Below are positions 16,612 to 25,955 of a DNA stretch of 64,000 bases, in pieces. The notes beneath the pieces are model-generated. The model saw nothing but the letters and a program-made list of their open reading frames with translations, did not search any database and was not told the DNA's origin. Origin of the DNA: JAQGMV01 sp035626595. Its GTDB lineage: Bacteria > Pseudomonadota > Gammaproteobacteria > Burkholderiales > SG8-41. Position 1 is the first letter of the stretch; each line of letters opens with the position of its first letter. Position numbers and translations under genes: made by a program. The stretch is taken from positions 1 to 64,000 of the forward strand of contig DASPNJ010000134.1 of NCBI GenBank assembly GCA_035626595.1, given 5' to 3'.

Positions 16612-18396
16612 TCAGCCGGGCGTGAGGTTCCACACCGCAGCGATCAGCGGCACGCCCGTCAGCACCACCAGGATCGAAAGCGGCAGGCCGAGCTTCCAGT
16701 AATCGCTGAAGCGATAGCCGCCGGGCCCCATGACCAGCGTATTGCACTGATGCCCGAAGGGCGTGAGGAAGTCGCAGGCCGCGCCCACCGCGACCGCCAT
16801 CAGGAAAGCATCGGGATTCAGCCCGAGCTGCAGGGCGAGGCTGGCCGCGATAGGCGCAACCATGAGCACGGTCGCGGCGTTGTTCAGGAATGGCGTCACT
16901 GCCATCGCGGCCACCAGCACCAGCGCGAGCGCGCCCAGCGGCGGCAGTGCCCCGGCCGCCCCTGACAGCCAGCCCGCGATGAGCTCGCTGCCGCCGGTCG
17001 TGCGGATCGCCTCGCTCACCGGGATCAGCGCCCCAAGCAGGATCAATATGGGCCACTCCATCGTTTCGTAGGCTTCGCGCAGCGTCAGCGAGCGCGTGAG
17101 CAGCAGCATGACCGCAGCGGCGAAGAAGGCAATTGCGATCGGCAGGACCTCGGTGACCACGAGCACGATGGCCGCGGCCAGAATAATGACCGGAATCCAG
17201 CGGTGGCGCGCGCTGCCGAAGCCGATCGAGCGCTCGGCGAGCGGCAGCACGCCGAATTCAGCCAGGACATCCGGCAGCGTGTCGAGCCGCCCCTGCATGA
17301 CCATGACGTCTCCGGCCTCGAAGCGCATCGAGCGCAGCCGCTGCGTGATGCGCTCGCCGCTGCGACTCACCGCCAGGACGTTGACGTTGTAGCGATCGCC
17401 GAAATCGAGGCTCTGGAGCGTTCGTCCGACGAGCCTCGAATCGACGCCGATGACGCCTTCCACCACCCCCACGACGTCGCCGTCGCCGGAGGACTTCTCG
17501 TCCTTGCTGCGGTTCGAGAGCTCGAGTCCGCCGCGAACGATCACGCGTTCGAGCGCTTCAGGATCACCTTCGAGGAGCAGCAGGTCGCCCGCCTGGAGCA
17601 GGATGTTCGGCGTCGGCTTGTAGCGCCGGTAGCGCTCGCGCACGATGGTCGTCACCGCGAGCTTCCCTTCCGCGAGACTTTCCAGATAGGCCGCGTTGCG
17701 ACCGACCGCCGAAGAGCCCTCGGGCACGCAAACTTCGACCACGTAATTCTCGATGTTGATCGCCGCTTCGATCGAGGTGCCGCCGCGGCGGGCCTTCGGC
17801 AGCAGCACGTACGCAAACGTGAGGTAGAGGAGTCCGACGGCCGCCAGGCCGAGCCCGACCGGGGCATAGTCGAACATCGCGAACGGCTCTCCGAGAATCT
17901 CCTCGCGCATACGCGCCACGATCACGTTCGGCGAAGTACCGACGAGCGTGATGAGTCCGCCGAGGAGGGAGCCGAACGCGAGCGGCATCAGGAGCTGTGA
18001 AGCGGAGCTGTCCGTGCGCTTGGCCATCTGGAACGCAACGGGCATCAGGATCGCGAGCGCCCCCACGTTCTTGATGATCGTCGAGAGCGCCGTGACGGCG
18101 AATACGAGCGTAAACACCTGCGCGCGCGCGGATTTGAGGAACGGCGTGAGCGGGCGCAGCAGCCGCTCGGTCACGCCGGATTTCGCCACGGCTGCGCTCA
18201 CCAGCAGGGCGGTCGCGACGATCACCACGACGTCGTCAGAGAAGCCCGAGAACGCTTCCTTTGCAGGCACGATGCCCACGAGCACGGACGCGAGCAGGGC
18301 GAGCAGCGCGACGACGTCGTAACGCAGACGTCCCCATACGAAAAGCGCCATCATCGTGCCGACGATGGCGAAGGCGAAGGCCTGCTGAAGCGTCAT
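16612..18396 (-). CDS. SLC13/DASS-type carrier with two RCK_C domains
   Basis: 594-residue inner-membrane anion/cation symporter of the SLC13 group. N-terminal spans with GFSDDVVVIVATALLVSAAVAKSG, LLGGLITLVGTSPNVIVA, and C-terminal repeat ATVLMVAPIAASLA and LTPFGHQCNTLVMGPGGYRFSDY. Between the halves (about residues 205-390) are two TrkA-C/RCK_C modules (AVTTIVRERYRRYKPT, FEAGDVMVMQGRLDTL). Substrate (dicarboxylate, sulfate or similar) cannot be read from sequence. Possibly the distal part of the oxidase operon, 62 bases downstream. Confidence 0.87.
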   Translation of the reverse strand: MTLQQAFAFAIVGTMMALFVWGRLRYDVVALLALLASVLVGIVPAKEAFSGFSDDVVVIVATALLVSAAVAKSGVTERLLRPLTPFLKSARAQVFTLVFAVTALSTIIKNVGALAILMPVAFQMAKRTDSSASQLLMPLAFGSLLGGLITLVGTSPNVIVARMREEILGEPFAMFDYAPVGLGLAAVGLLYLTFAYVLLPKARRGGTSIEAAINIENYVVEVCVPEGSSAVGRNAAYLESLAEGKLAVTTIVRERYRRYKPTPNILLQAGDLLLLEGDPEALERVIVRGGLELSNRSKDEKSSGDGDVVGVVEGVIGVDSRLVGRTLQSLDFGDRYNVNVLAVSRSGERITQRLRSMRFEAGDVMVMQGRLDTLPDVLAEFGVLPLAERSIGFGSARHRWIPVIILAAAIVLVVTEVLPIAIAFFAAAVMLLLTRSLTLREAYETMEWPILILLGALIPVSEAIRTTGGSELIAGWLSGAAGALPPLGALALVLVAAMAVTPFLNNAATVLMVAPIAASLALQLGLNPDAFLMAVAVGAACDFLTPFGHQCNTLVMGPGGYRFSDYWKLGLPLSILVVLTGVPLIAAVWNLTPG

Positions 18397-18458
18397 CTGA
18401 TCTCATGCTTGCGGTGGCCGTTCGCCGATTGCAAGGCGTGTGCCTCTGGCGCGAGACG

Positions 18459-19301
18459 TTACTGCAATGTGTACAGGTACGCCGCCATGTCGTGCGCGTC
18501 GCGCTCGCTCACGCCGAGATTCGGCATCGCGCTGCGGGGATTCACCGCCTGCGGCTCGCGCAGCCACCGCGCCATGTTCTCCGGCGTGTTGGGCAGCATG
18601 CCGGCGATGTACTGGCGCAGCGCCATGCGCTCGAGCGGCGGCCCGACCGGGTTCTCGGCGCCGACGACTCCGGGAATCACGTGGCACATCGTGCAGGCGT
18701 ACTGCGAGAGCGCGCGCTTGCCGCGGCGCGGGTCCGCAGGCGCGCCCGGCGGCGGTTCGGCGCTGAGCGCGGACGCGTTCGAGGGAAGCGCTCGCGCGCG
18801 CTCGGCGTACTCCGCGGGCGTCATCATGGCGAGCGCTTCGAGCCCGGCGACCACGGCCCAGAGATCGCTTTCTGCCAGCCGGAACTCCCACGCCGGCATG
18901 CCGGTCATCTTGATGCCGTTGCGCACGACCCAGTAGAGCTCGGCCGGTCTGCGCTCGCGCGCGGCGAGCGCGAAATTTTTCGCGAGCGGGGTCAGGCCGA
19001 GCGCGAAAGGCTCCGGCGGCACACCGGGCGCGCCATGGCATTGCACGCAGTGCTGGCGATAGAGCACCAGTCCGCGACCGACCTGCCCCGGATCGCCGAG
19101 CGGCGGCACCTCGATGCCGCGCGCATGGCGCTGGATCGATTCGCGAAGGCCGATCTGGAGCAACTCGTAGGTCGCCGCGAGGTGCTGGCGCGTCGCGGCG
19201 ACATCGTAGAACCCGGCGTACAGCACCGCTGCGGCCGTGATGCCCGCGCCGAGCGCGAGCGCGGCGAGGACGAGGAGGACCGAGCTCAGGCGCACGCGCA
19301 T
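18459..19301 (-). CDS. Dihaem cytochrome c of the caa3 oxidase cluster
   Basis: 280-residue protein with an N-terminal signal/anchor (VLLVLAALALGAGITAAAVLYAG). Two c-type haem sites: CVQCH (with downstream Met in KMTGMPAWE) and CTMCH (with LPNTPENMARWLREP and MPNLGVS). It should act in the periplasm and feed electrons to the oxidase encoded upstream. ATG 19301 was chosen because the longer in-frame ORF extends into the neighbouring cytochrome gene. Eight bases behind the previous gene. The second haem domain is clearly related to that of the 19309 protein and of subunit II. Confidence 0.87.
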   Translation of the reverse strand: MRVRLSSVLLVLAALALGAGITAAAVLYAGFYDVAATRQHLAATYELLQIGLRESIQRHARGIEVPPLGDPGQVGRGLVLYRQHCVQCHGAPGVPPEPFALGLTPLAKNFALAARERRPAELYWVVRNGIKMTGMPAWEFRLAESDLWAVVAGLEALAMMTPAEYAERARALPSNASALSAEPPPGAPADPRRGKRALSQYACTMCHVIPGVVGAENPVGPPLERMALRQYIAGMLPNTPENMARWLREPQAVNPRSAMPNLGVSERDAHDMAAYLYTLQ

Positions 19302-19308
19302 GTCGTTC

Positions 19309-19692
19309 TCATCGCAAGGTGTAGAGGTAAGCGACCATATCGCGGGCGTGCGTCGGAGGCACCTGCATGTCGGGCATGCGCGTGAGCGGATCGATGCTGC
19401 GGGGCGATTCGATCCAGCGGGCCATGTTCTGCGGCGTGTTCGGCAGCATGCCGCCGACATACGCGCGGCGGGCGATCAGCGTGAGCGGCGGTCCTACGTC
19501 GCCGCGCGCCGCCGCGACGCCCGGAATCGTATGGCAGGTGCCGCAGCCGTACTGGCGCAGCAGGAGCCGGCCGTTTTCGCGGTCGCCGGGTGCGTGGGGC
19601 GGCGAGGGCGGCGGCGCTTCGCACGCACCGAGCGTCGCTGCGAGCAGTGCTGCCAGCGAGATCCAGCGTGTGCTGCGCCGGGTCACTCGCAT
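19309..19692 (-). CDS. Monohaem cytochrome c lipoprotein
   Basis: 127-residue c-type cytochrome with a lipoprotein signal (LAALLAATLGAC, lipobox Cys at about 24), haem site CGTCH and the oxidase-type tail VGGMLPNTPQNMARWIESP ... MPDM ... YLYTLR. Expected to be membrane-tethered on the periplasmic side. The ATG at 19692 overlaps the end of the upstream gene by 10 bases. Likely an electron donor to the caa3 oxidase. Confidence 0.87.
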   Translation of the reverse strand: MRVTRRSTRWISLAALLAATLGACEAPPPSPPHAPGDRENGRLLLRQYGCGTCHTIPGVAAARGDVGPPLTLIARRAYVGGMLPNTPQNMARWIESPRSIDPLTRMPDMQVPPTHARDMVAYLYTLR

Positions 19693-20027
19693 GGAGGCAG
19701 CCACAGGAATGTCACACCTTCGAAAATCACGGCGACCAGCGCGAGCGCCGCGAGGCCCGCGCTGCTCGACTCGATGAAGCCGCCGTCGGCGCGATGCGTG
19801 CGCGGGAGGCGGGCGATGAAGGGCATCAGCGCTGCCGCGGCGATCAGGCTGGAGATGCCGATAACCCACGGGATCGCGGCGACCCACGCCTGCCCGTCGT
19901 CGAGAAAGCGGCGCGCGCATGCGAGGCCGGTGTAGCCGTAGATCGCGGCAAAGTGCAGCGCCCAAACCATGATGCCGGCGGAGATCCGCAGCGCCGCGGC
20001 GGCGAAGGGTGTGTCGCGCGTGCTCAT
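19683..20027 (-). CDS. Small three-span membrane protein of the oxidase cluster
   Basis: 114-residue protein with three hydrophobic segments (about 10-32, 44-65, 85-108). It begins in an ATGA overlap with the end of subunit I, so it is part of the operon. Not recognisable as subunit III or IV by sequence; position would fit a small accessory oxidase subunit. The long extension upstream in the same frame is an out-of-frame shadow of subunit I. Confidence 0.72.
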   Translation of the reverse strand: MSTRDTPFAAAALRISAGIMVWALHFAAIYGYTGLACARRFLDDGQAWVAAIPWVIGISSLIAAAALMPFIARLPRTHRADGGFIESSSAGLAALALVAVIFEGVTFLWLPPCE

Positions 20028-22546
20028 GCAATCAGCCTTGGGAAGCCGTGCACGAGGAGGAGCCCGGCGAGCGTCTGCGCAACGGTGTAGTGCCAGAAGA
20101 GCGCGGTATTGTCGAAGGTCGCCCGGCGCTCCCGATCGAGCTTGCCTGCAATGCCGCGCGCGATGGTGAAAGACGCCATGAGGATCACGATGACTGCGAA
20201 GAAGCCGAACAGCGAGACGACCAGCCAGACGGCCGCGCCGTACGCCGATCGGACCGCCGAAACGCCAACACCCAGGTGCCCGGCCAGCTCCGCCGAGAAT
20301 CCGGCGATCATCAGGGTGACAGCGAGCGCAAGCATCACGCACGCCGCCGTTCTCGCATTGTCGTGAAGCGCGCGTGCGGCATACGCGACGCACGCGCTGC
20401 TCGCGAGCAGCGCTGCCGCTGCGATGACCGCATAGGCGGCGGGTGGCATCGAGCGCGCCTCCGCCCACGCTTCCGGCGAAACCGTCCACAGAAAGAGGTA
20501 CGAGAACGCGGCGCTCGCGAATGTCGAGGCCGACACCAGCACGAGCACGATCATCGCCCACCACGACTGCGACGAAGGACCGGTCATGTACACCGGCAGC
20601 CGCAGCCCGCCGCCGACGTCCACCGGCGGATGCGACGGGCCCGGATCGAGCGACCACAGCCAGGCGACGACAGCCGCCGTCGCGATCGCGCCGCAGACGA
20701 GCGCCGGCGCGACGAGCTTCACGGTGAGCAGCAGAAAAAAGGCGGCCGTGAACACCGCCGCGATGAAATGCGCCCAGCCGGGGAACGGCATCTGGAGGAG
20801 CCATTGCGGCCGCGCTTCGACGGGACTCGTCACGATGGTCTCGCGCCCGCCGGTCGGCGCGCCGGGCAGATAGTAGCGCCCGGCTTCGACGTCCTCTGCG
20901 AGGGTTGGGTCGTCCCACAGCGGGTAGCGGCTCTTCACCACCGGTATGCTGCGGTTCGAATAATTGCCGTTCGGGAGCCATTCGAGCGTACCGCTGTTCC
21001 AGACGTTGCCGGCGTTTTCCTCGGTGGCAAAGCGGAAGTTCCGCGCAATGTCGACGAGCAGGAGGAGCACGCCGGCTGCGACCAGGTATGCGCCCGCGGT
21101 CGAGACCAGGTTCAGGAGGTCCCAGCCGAGTCCGCCCGGATAGGTGTACACGCGCCGCGGCATGCCCGCGAGACCCGTGATGTGCATCGGAAAGAACGCG
21201 ATGTTCACGCCGGCGAAAACGAGACCGAAGACCCAGCGTCCGAGTCGTTCCGAGAGCGGACGGCGGCTCACGTACGGCATCCAGTAGTACAGCGCGGCGA
21301 GCAGCGGTAACACCATGCCGCCGATCAGCACGTAATGGAAATGCGCGACGACGAAATAGGTGTCGTGGACCTGCCAGTCGAACGGCACGACGGCGACCAT
21401 GACGCCGGTGAGCCCCCCGATCACGAAGACCGCGAGAGCCCCGATGATGAACAGCGTCGGCGTTTTCCATTGCACGCGTCCCGCAGCGAACGTGGCGATC
21501 CACGAGAACACCTGAATGCCGCTGGGGATCGAAACGGCCATGCTCGCCGCGGAAAAGAACGCGAGCGACAGCCGTGGGATGCCGGTGGTGAACATGTGAT
21601 GCACCCACAAGCCGAAGCTCAGGAACCCCGTCCCGATAAGGGCGAGCACCACCAGACGATGGCCTACGAGCGGCTTCTGCGCCATCGCCGGCACGATCAT
21701 CGACACCATGCCGGCCGCCGGCAGGAAGATGATGTAGACCTCCGGGTGGCCGAAGAACCAGAAGAGGTGCTGCCACAGGAGGGGATCGCCGCCGCGATCG
21801 GCGCTGAAGAACGGCCAGCCGAACGCCCGCTCGAGCTCGAGCAGCACCGTCGCGACGATGATCGCCGGAAACGCGAAGACGATCATGACCGCGAACACGA
21901 GCATCGCCCACGCGAAGACGGGAATGCGGTCGAGCGTCATGCCGGGTGCGCGCGTGCGCAGCACGCCTACGATGATCTCGATCGCGCCGGCGATGGCGGA
22001 AATCTCGATGAAGCCGATGCCGAGGAGCCAGAAATCCTCGTTGAAGCCCGGAGAGTACTGTTCGGTGGTGAGCGGCGGGTACATGAACCAGCCGCCGCGC
22101 GGCGCGAGATCGACGAAGATGCTGCCGAAGAAGACGAGCCCGCCGATGAAATAGGCCCAGAACGCGTATGCCGAGAGCCGGGGGAACGGCAGATCGCGCG
22201 CCCCGAGCATGTTGGGCAGCAGCAGGATGCCCATCGCTTCGACGACCGGCACCGCGAAAAGAAACATCATCACGGTGCCGTGCATCGTGAAGAGCTGGTT
22301 GTAGAGGCTCGGGCCGATCAGCTCGTTCTGCGGCACCGCGAGCTGCGTGCGCATGACGAGCGCGAGAACACCGGCGAGCACGAAGAAAAGCAGCCCGGCC
22401 GCGACGTACGCGATGCCGACCACGTTATTGTTGATGTCGGTGACGAACGCGAGACCGCGCGGCGAGGCCCAGATGCGGCGCAGCGTGTCGAGCTCGCCCG
22501 GCGGCCGCGGCTCAGTCGAGGGCAGCGACGTATGCGGCGAGCGCAC
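20024..22546 (-). CDS. ctaD: Cytochrome c oxidase subunit I fused to a subunit III-like region
   Basis: 840-residue terminal oxidase subunit (haem a and haem a3-CuB site), inner membrane. Haem-copper signatures: MHGTVMMFLF, WQHLFWFFGHPEVYIIFLP (His-Tyr crosslink region with the channel Glu, type A1), WVHHMFTTG (CuB His pair) and VVAHFHYVLIGG (haem ligands). Residues about 1-560 are subunit I; about 600-840 hold further spans like subunit III of fused caa3 enzymes. The 22546 start overlaps the end of subunit II by 35 bases; no later ATG is possible before the haem domain. Confidence 0.93.
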   Translation of the reverse strand: MRSPHTSLPSTEPRPPGELDTLRRIWASPRGLAFVTDINNNVVGIAYVAAGLLFFVLAGVLALVMRTQLAVPQNELIGPSLYNQLFTMHGTVMMFLFAVPVVEAMGILLLPNMLGARDLPFPRLSAYAFWAYFIGGLVFFGSIFVDLAPRGGWFMYPPLTTEQYSPGFNEDFWLLGIGFIEISAIAGAIEIIVGVLRTRAPGMTLDRIPVFAWAMLVFAVMIVFAFPAIIVATVLLELERAFGWPFFSADRGGDPLLWQHLFWFFGHPEVYIIFLPAAGMVSMIVPAMAQKPLVGHRLVVLALIGTGFLSFGLWVHHMFTTGIPRLSLAFFSAASMAVSIPSGIQVFSWIATFAAGRVQWKTPTLFIIGALAVFVIGGLTGVMVAVVPFDWQVHDTYFVVAHFHYVLIGGMVLPLLAALYYWMPYVSRRPLSERLGRWVFGLVFAGVNIAFFPMHITGLAGMPRRVYTYPGGLGWDLLNLVSTAGAYLVAAGVLLLLVDIARNFRFATEENAGNVWNSGTLEWLPNGNYSNRSIPVVKSRYPLWDDPTLAEDVEAGRYYLPGAPTGGRETIVTSPVEARPQWLLQMPFPGWAHFIAAVFTAAFFLLLTVKLVAPALVCGAIATAAVVAWLWSLDPGPSHPPVDVGGGLRLPVYMTGPSSQSWWAMIVLVLVSASTFASAAFSYLFLWTVSPEAWAEARSMPPAAYAVIAAAALLASSACVAYAARALHDNARTAACVMLALAVTLMIAGFSAELAGHLGVGVSAVRSAYGAAVWLVVSLFGFFAVIVILMASFTIARGIAGKLDRERRATFDNTALFWHYTVAQTLAGLLLVHGFPRLIA

Positions 22547-23450
22547 TCAGGTCCTCGTCGGTGAAGATGTCGAGCGACGGCATCAGGTTGCCGGGTTTCA
22601 CGCGCTGGCTGTCGCGTATCCAGCGCGCGATCGCCTCGGCGCCGTTCGGCAGCGCGCCCGCGGCGAGCGAGTGACGGCTCGCGACGTGCGTGAGGTCCGG
22701 ACCGAGCACGCCTTCGGCAGGCGTGCCGCGCACGGCGTGGCACGCGGCGCAGTGCTCCAGGAAAAGCGTCCGACCGCGGCGTTCGCGGTCGGATTGCGGC
22801 TCGCGCGCGCTGCGCCGCTGCGCCGCGCGCCAGCGCTCGAACTCGTCTTCGTCCAGCGCGACGACGTAGAGCGCCATCAGCGCATGCGGTCCGCCGCAGT
22901 ATTCGGCGCACTGTCCACGGAAGAGTCCCGTGCGTGCCGCATCCACGCGCAGCCGCTTCACGCTGCCGGGAATCATGTCGAGCTTGCCCGCGAGCGCCGG
23001 CACCCAGAAGCTGTGGATCACGTCCGCGCTCGAAAGTATGAGCTCGACCGACCGGCCCGCCGGCAGGCGCAACTCGTTGGCCGTGACGAAATCGACACCG
23101 CCCGATGCGTCGAGATAACGCACGCGCCACCACCACTGATGGCCGATCACCTCCACGCGAAGATCGGCGGCGCCCGCGGGCACCACGTCGCGCGCCAGCG
23201 TGAGCGAGTAGACGAAGAGGGCCGTGAGAACGATGCCGGGGAACGCAATGCCGGCATAGATGACGAACCGGCCTGACGCGATCGACCTGCGCCGCCGCTC
23301 GGGCGAGTACAGCGCGTATGCGGTGAACCCCGCCACGACGACGAAGACGATGGCGCCGCCCCCGAAGAGCACCCACGCGAGCGTGGCAACCGCCTCAGCG
23401 TGCGGCCCGTACGGGTCGAGCACCGACTGCAGGGCGGCCGGCGGGTTCAT
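22512..23450 (-). CDS. ctaC: Cytochrome c oxidase subunit II with fused cytochrome c domain (caa3 type)
   Basis: 312-residue subunit II. Two N-terminal membrane spans (about 20-45 and 62-85). The cupredoxin domain carries the binuclear CuA site in HSFWVPALAGK and GQCAEYCGGPHALM. A C-terminal domain (about 215-312) carries haem c at CAACH with ligand Met in NLMPSL. This is the caa3 architecture, taking electrons from cytochrome c. First gene of the cluster, divergent from the permease at 23513 by 62 bases. Confidence 0.93.
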   Translation of the reverse strand: MNPPAALQSVLDPYGPHAEAVATLAWVLFGGGAIVFVVVAGFTAYALYSPERRRRSIASGRFVIYAGIAFPGIVLTALFVYSLTLARDVVPAGAADLRVEVIGHQWWWRVRYLDASGGVDFVTANELRLPAGRSVELILSSADVIHSFWVPALAGKLDMIPGSVKRLRVDAARTGLFRGQCAEYCGGPHALMALYVVALDEDEFERWRAAQRRSAREPQSDRERRGRTLFLEHCAACHAVRGTPAEGVLGPDLTHVASRHSLAAGALPNGAEAIARWIRDSQRVKPGNLMPSLDIFTDEDLSALAAYVAALD

Positions 23451-23512
23451 GTCGGCGGCTCAAAGCAATCCGTGCGCCGGGCCGCCGGGCATGGGTGTTG
23501 CCCCCGGCGCAC

Positions 23513-24553
23513 ATGGCGAATCGGACCGATGCGTACATCCGCCGCGTGACCATTGCCGCCGCCATCGGCGCGGCCGCGGTGCTTCTCACGCTCGCTTTGT
23601 GGGCCGCGTCCCAGATGCTGCTGGTGGTTTTCGGCGGCATCCTGATCGCGGTGCTGCTGCGCAGCCTCGCCGATCTGGTGACCGGCTACACGCGGCTCCC
23701 CGCGACTGCCGCGGTGTGGCTCGTGCTGCTAGTTCTGCTTTCGGTGCTCGGCGGGGGCGGTTGGTACCTGTGGGCGGACATCAGCTCGCAGTTCGGCGAG
23801 CTCGGGCAAAGCCTCACGGCCTTATGGGATCGGCTGCGCGGTTTTCTCGAGCAGCAACCCTGGGGACAGCAGCTCCTGACGGTGCTCGGCGATCCGCAGA
23901 GTGCCGGCGGCAAACCGGGTGCGCTCGCGAACGCTTTCGGGGCCGCCGTCGCGGCGCTCTCGGGTATCGTCATCAGCCTCTTCATCGGGGTGTACATCGC
24001 AGTCGATCCGACGCTGTATCGCCACGGCGTGCTGCGGCTCGTGCCGCGCGTGCACCGCGACCGCGCGAAAGAAATCATCGAAGAGCTTCACGACACGCTC
24101 CAGCGCTGGCTGCTGGGCACGCTCGTGCTGATGATCATCGTCGGCACGATGATTACGGTCGGGCTCACGCTGATCGGGATTCCGATGGCGCTCGCGCTCG
24201 GCTTCATCGCGTTCATGCTCGAGTTCGTGCCCTACGTCGGCCCGATCGTCGCGGCGATACCCGCCGTTCTGGTGGCCGCGAGCGTCGGTCCGCGCGAGGT
24301 GCTGTTCGTCGTGCTGCTCTACTGGGCGGTGCAGTCGATCGAAGGCTACGTGCTCTCGCCGCTCGTATACCAGCGCAGCATCGAGATTCCGCCGATGCTC
24401 ACGATCAGCGCGCAGATCGTGCTGGGCACGCTGCTCGGCATGATGGGTGTCATCTTCGCGACGCCGCTCACCGCGAGCGCGATGGTGCTCGTGCAGCGCC
24501 TGTACGTCGAATCCGCGCTGGGCGACCGGCTCGACCGGCCGGTGCGCGACTAG
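23513..24553 (+). CDS. AI-2E / PerM family transporter
   Basis: 346-residue polytopic membrane protein of the AI-2 exporter (TqsA/PerM, former UPF0118) family. Several spans; signature region LGTLVLMIIVGTMITVGLTLIG followed by GFIAFMLEFVPYVGPIVAAIPAVLVA and LYWAVQSIEGYVLSPLVYQR in outline. ATG 23513 is preferred over GTG 23495, which would add only six residues. Substrate unknown; some members are cation/proton antiporters. Confidence 0.85.
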   Translation: MANRTDAYIRRVTIAAAIGAAAVLLTLALWAASQMLLVVFGGILIAVLLRSLADLVTGYTRLPATAAVWLVLLVLLSVLGGGGWYLWADISSQFGELGQSLTALWDRLRGFLEQQPWGQQLLTVLGDPQSAGGKPGALANAFGAAVAALSGIVISLFIGVYIAVDPTLYRHGVLRLVPRVHRDRAKEIIEELHDTLQRWLLGTLVLMIIVGTMITVGLTLIGIPMALALGFIAFMLEFVPYVGPIVAAIPAVLVAASVGPREVLFVVLLYWAVQSIEGYVLSPLVYQRSIEIPPMLTISAQIVLGTLLGMMGVIFATPLTASAMVLVQRLYVESALGDRLDRPVRD

Positions 24554-24575
24554 CGTCACGCTCGAGAATCTCAGG

Positions 24576-25259
24576 GTGTCGTCCGCACGCAGGAAGTCCC
24601 GGCTCTCGTGGGCCACGGTCGCAGTCGCCGCGATCTTCGTGGCGGCGCTCGCCGCGGCATGGCGCTACACGCCGCTTTCAGAGATCGTGACGCGCGAGAA
24701 CATCGGCGAATGGGCCGACGCCGTCAGCGAAACCTCCTGGGCGCCGGTGATCGTGATGGTCGCGTACATACCGGCCGCATTCGTGTTGTTTCCACGGCCG
24801 CTGCTCACGCTGCTGGCGGTCGTTGCGTTCGGGCCGTGGCTGGGCTTCGCCTGCGCGATGGGCGGCATCCTTCTCGCGACGCTCGCCACCTATTACGCCG
24901 GCTGCGCGATGCCGGAAGCGACCGTGAAACGCATCGCGGGGGGAAAGCTCACGCAGGTCAAGTCGAAGCTGCGCAAGCACGGTCTGCTCGCGATCTTTCT
25001 CGTGCGTCTCGTGCCGATTGCGCCGTTTGCCGTGGAAGGCGTGATCGCCGGCGCGGCGCGCGTGAAACTGTGGCAGTACACGCTCGGGACGATCCTCGCG
25101 ATGGCACCCGCGGTTCTCGCCGAGACCATCTTCGGCGTGCAGATCAGCGCCGCGCTGAAAGACCCATCGCAGGTGAATTACTGGATCGCGGCCGCCGCCG
25201 TGCTCGCGATGGCGGTGCTCACGTTCGGCCTCGCATGGTGGAAGTCTCGCGGCGACTGA
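24576..25259 (+). CDS. TVP38/TMEM64 (VTT/DedA-like) membrane protein
   Basis: 227-residue membrane protein with five or six spans. Family core: PAAFVLFPRPLLTLLAVVAFGPWLGF and LRKHGLLAIFLVRLVPIAPFAVEG (the conserved R-x-(V/I)-P-x-x-P pattern). The reading frame has no ATG near the start; GTG at 24576 gives MSSARRKSRLSW and lies 22 bases after the previous stop. Related VTT-domain proteins act as lipid scramblases; role here inferred only. Confidence 0.85.
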   Translation: MSSARRKSRLSWATVAVAAIFVAALAAAWRYTPLSEIVTRENIGEWADAVSETSWAPVIVMVAYIPAAFVLFPRPLLTLLAVVAFGPWLGFACAMGGILLATLATYYAGCAMPEATVKRIAGGKLTQVKSKLRKHGLLAIFLVRLVPIAPFAVEGVIAGAARVKLWQYTLGTILAMAPAVLAETIFGVQISAALKDPSQVNYWIAAAAVLAMAVLTFGLAWWKSRGD

Positions 25260-25318
25260 TGCACGACGGGGTACAGTCCTTGCCTCAGGCCTAGCGGACG
25301 CACATCAGCGGAGAGCAT

Positions 25319-25939
25319 ATGTCCAGCATCATCGCAGGCCGTTTCGAAACCCAGGCACGCGCCGACACTGCGCTGAGCGCGCTCGCCGCCGCGGGCTTGC
25401 AGACTGGCGAATACGGTTCCTTCTATCTCGCGCCGGCGGGCCAGCACGCCAAGTACGGCATCGGCGGTGATGCGCATCACGACGAAGGCACCAAGGACTC
25501 CGGAAAGACCGCACTTACGGGCGGCGCGATCGGCGGCGCGACCGGTGCGGTGCTCGGCGGCGCCGTCGGGGCGGCGGTCGAACCGGGATTCGCGGCGGCC
25601 GGAACGCTCGCGGGCGCCGGCGTCGGCGCGTACGTGGGCTCGCTTGCGGGCGGTCTCGCGGGTACGCGCTCGGGCGATGCCGACGCGGCAAGCAGGGCGG
25701 AACCGGTCGAACGCGCCTCCGGCATCATGGTCGCGGTTTGCGTCGATCGCGCCGGCATGCGGGAGAAGGCCATCGAGGTGCTGCGCGCACAGGGCGCGCT
25801 GGAACTCGAGCAGGCGAGCGGCGAATGGCGCGACGGAGTGTGGGCCGATTTCGACCCGCGCTGTCCGCCGGTGTTGATCGACGCGCCGGCCGGTACCAGC
25901 CCGCGCGGACCGGCCGGGCCGCGGCCCGAGAATCCGTGA
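25319..25939 (+). CDS. Glycine-zipper general-stress-type protein
   Basis: 206-residue protein: N-terminal alpha/beta module (GRFETQARADTALSALAAAGL) like the YflT/general-stress 17M group, a central Gly/Ala zipper (about 65-120, repeated GGAxGAxxG) that could insert into membrane, and a C-terminal module repeating the first pattern (VCVDRAGMREKAIEVLRAQGA). ATG 25319 has GGAGAG upstream. Likely envelope stress protein; function unknown. Confidence 0.7.
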   Translation: MSSIIAGRFETQARADTALSALAAAGLQTGEYGSFYLAPAGQHAKYGIGGDAHHDEGTKDSGKTALTGGAIGGATGAVLGGAVGAAVEPGFAAAGTLAGAGVGAYVGSLAGGLAGTRSGDADAASRAEPVERASGIMVAVCVDRAGMREKAIEVLRAQGALELEQASGEWRDGVWADFDPRCPPVLIDAPAGTSPRGPAGPRPENP

Positions 25940-25955
25940 CGCGCGAACGAGGACG

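Noticed and set aside
20028..21911. Upstream extension of the 114-residue oxidase-cluster membrane protein
   Set aside because: Out-of-frame read of subunit I; the real start is at 20027 in an ATGA overlap.
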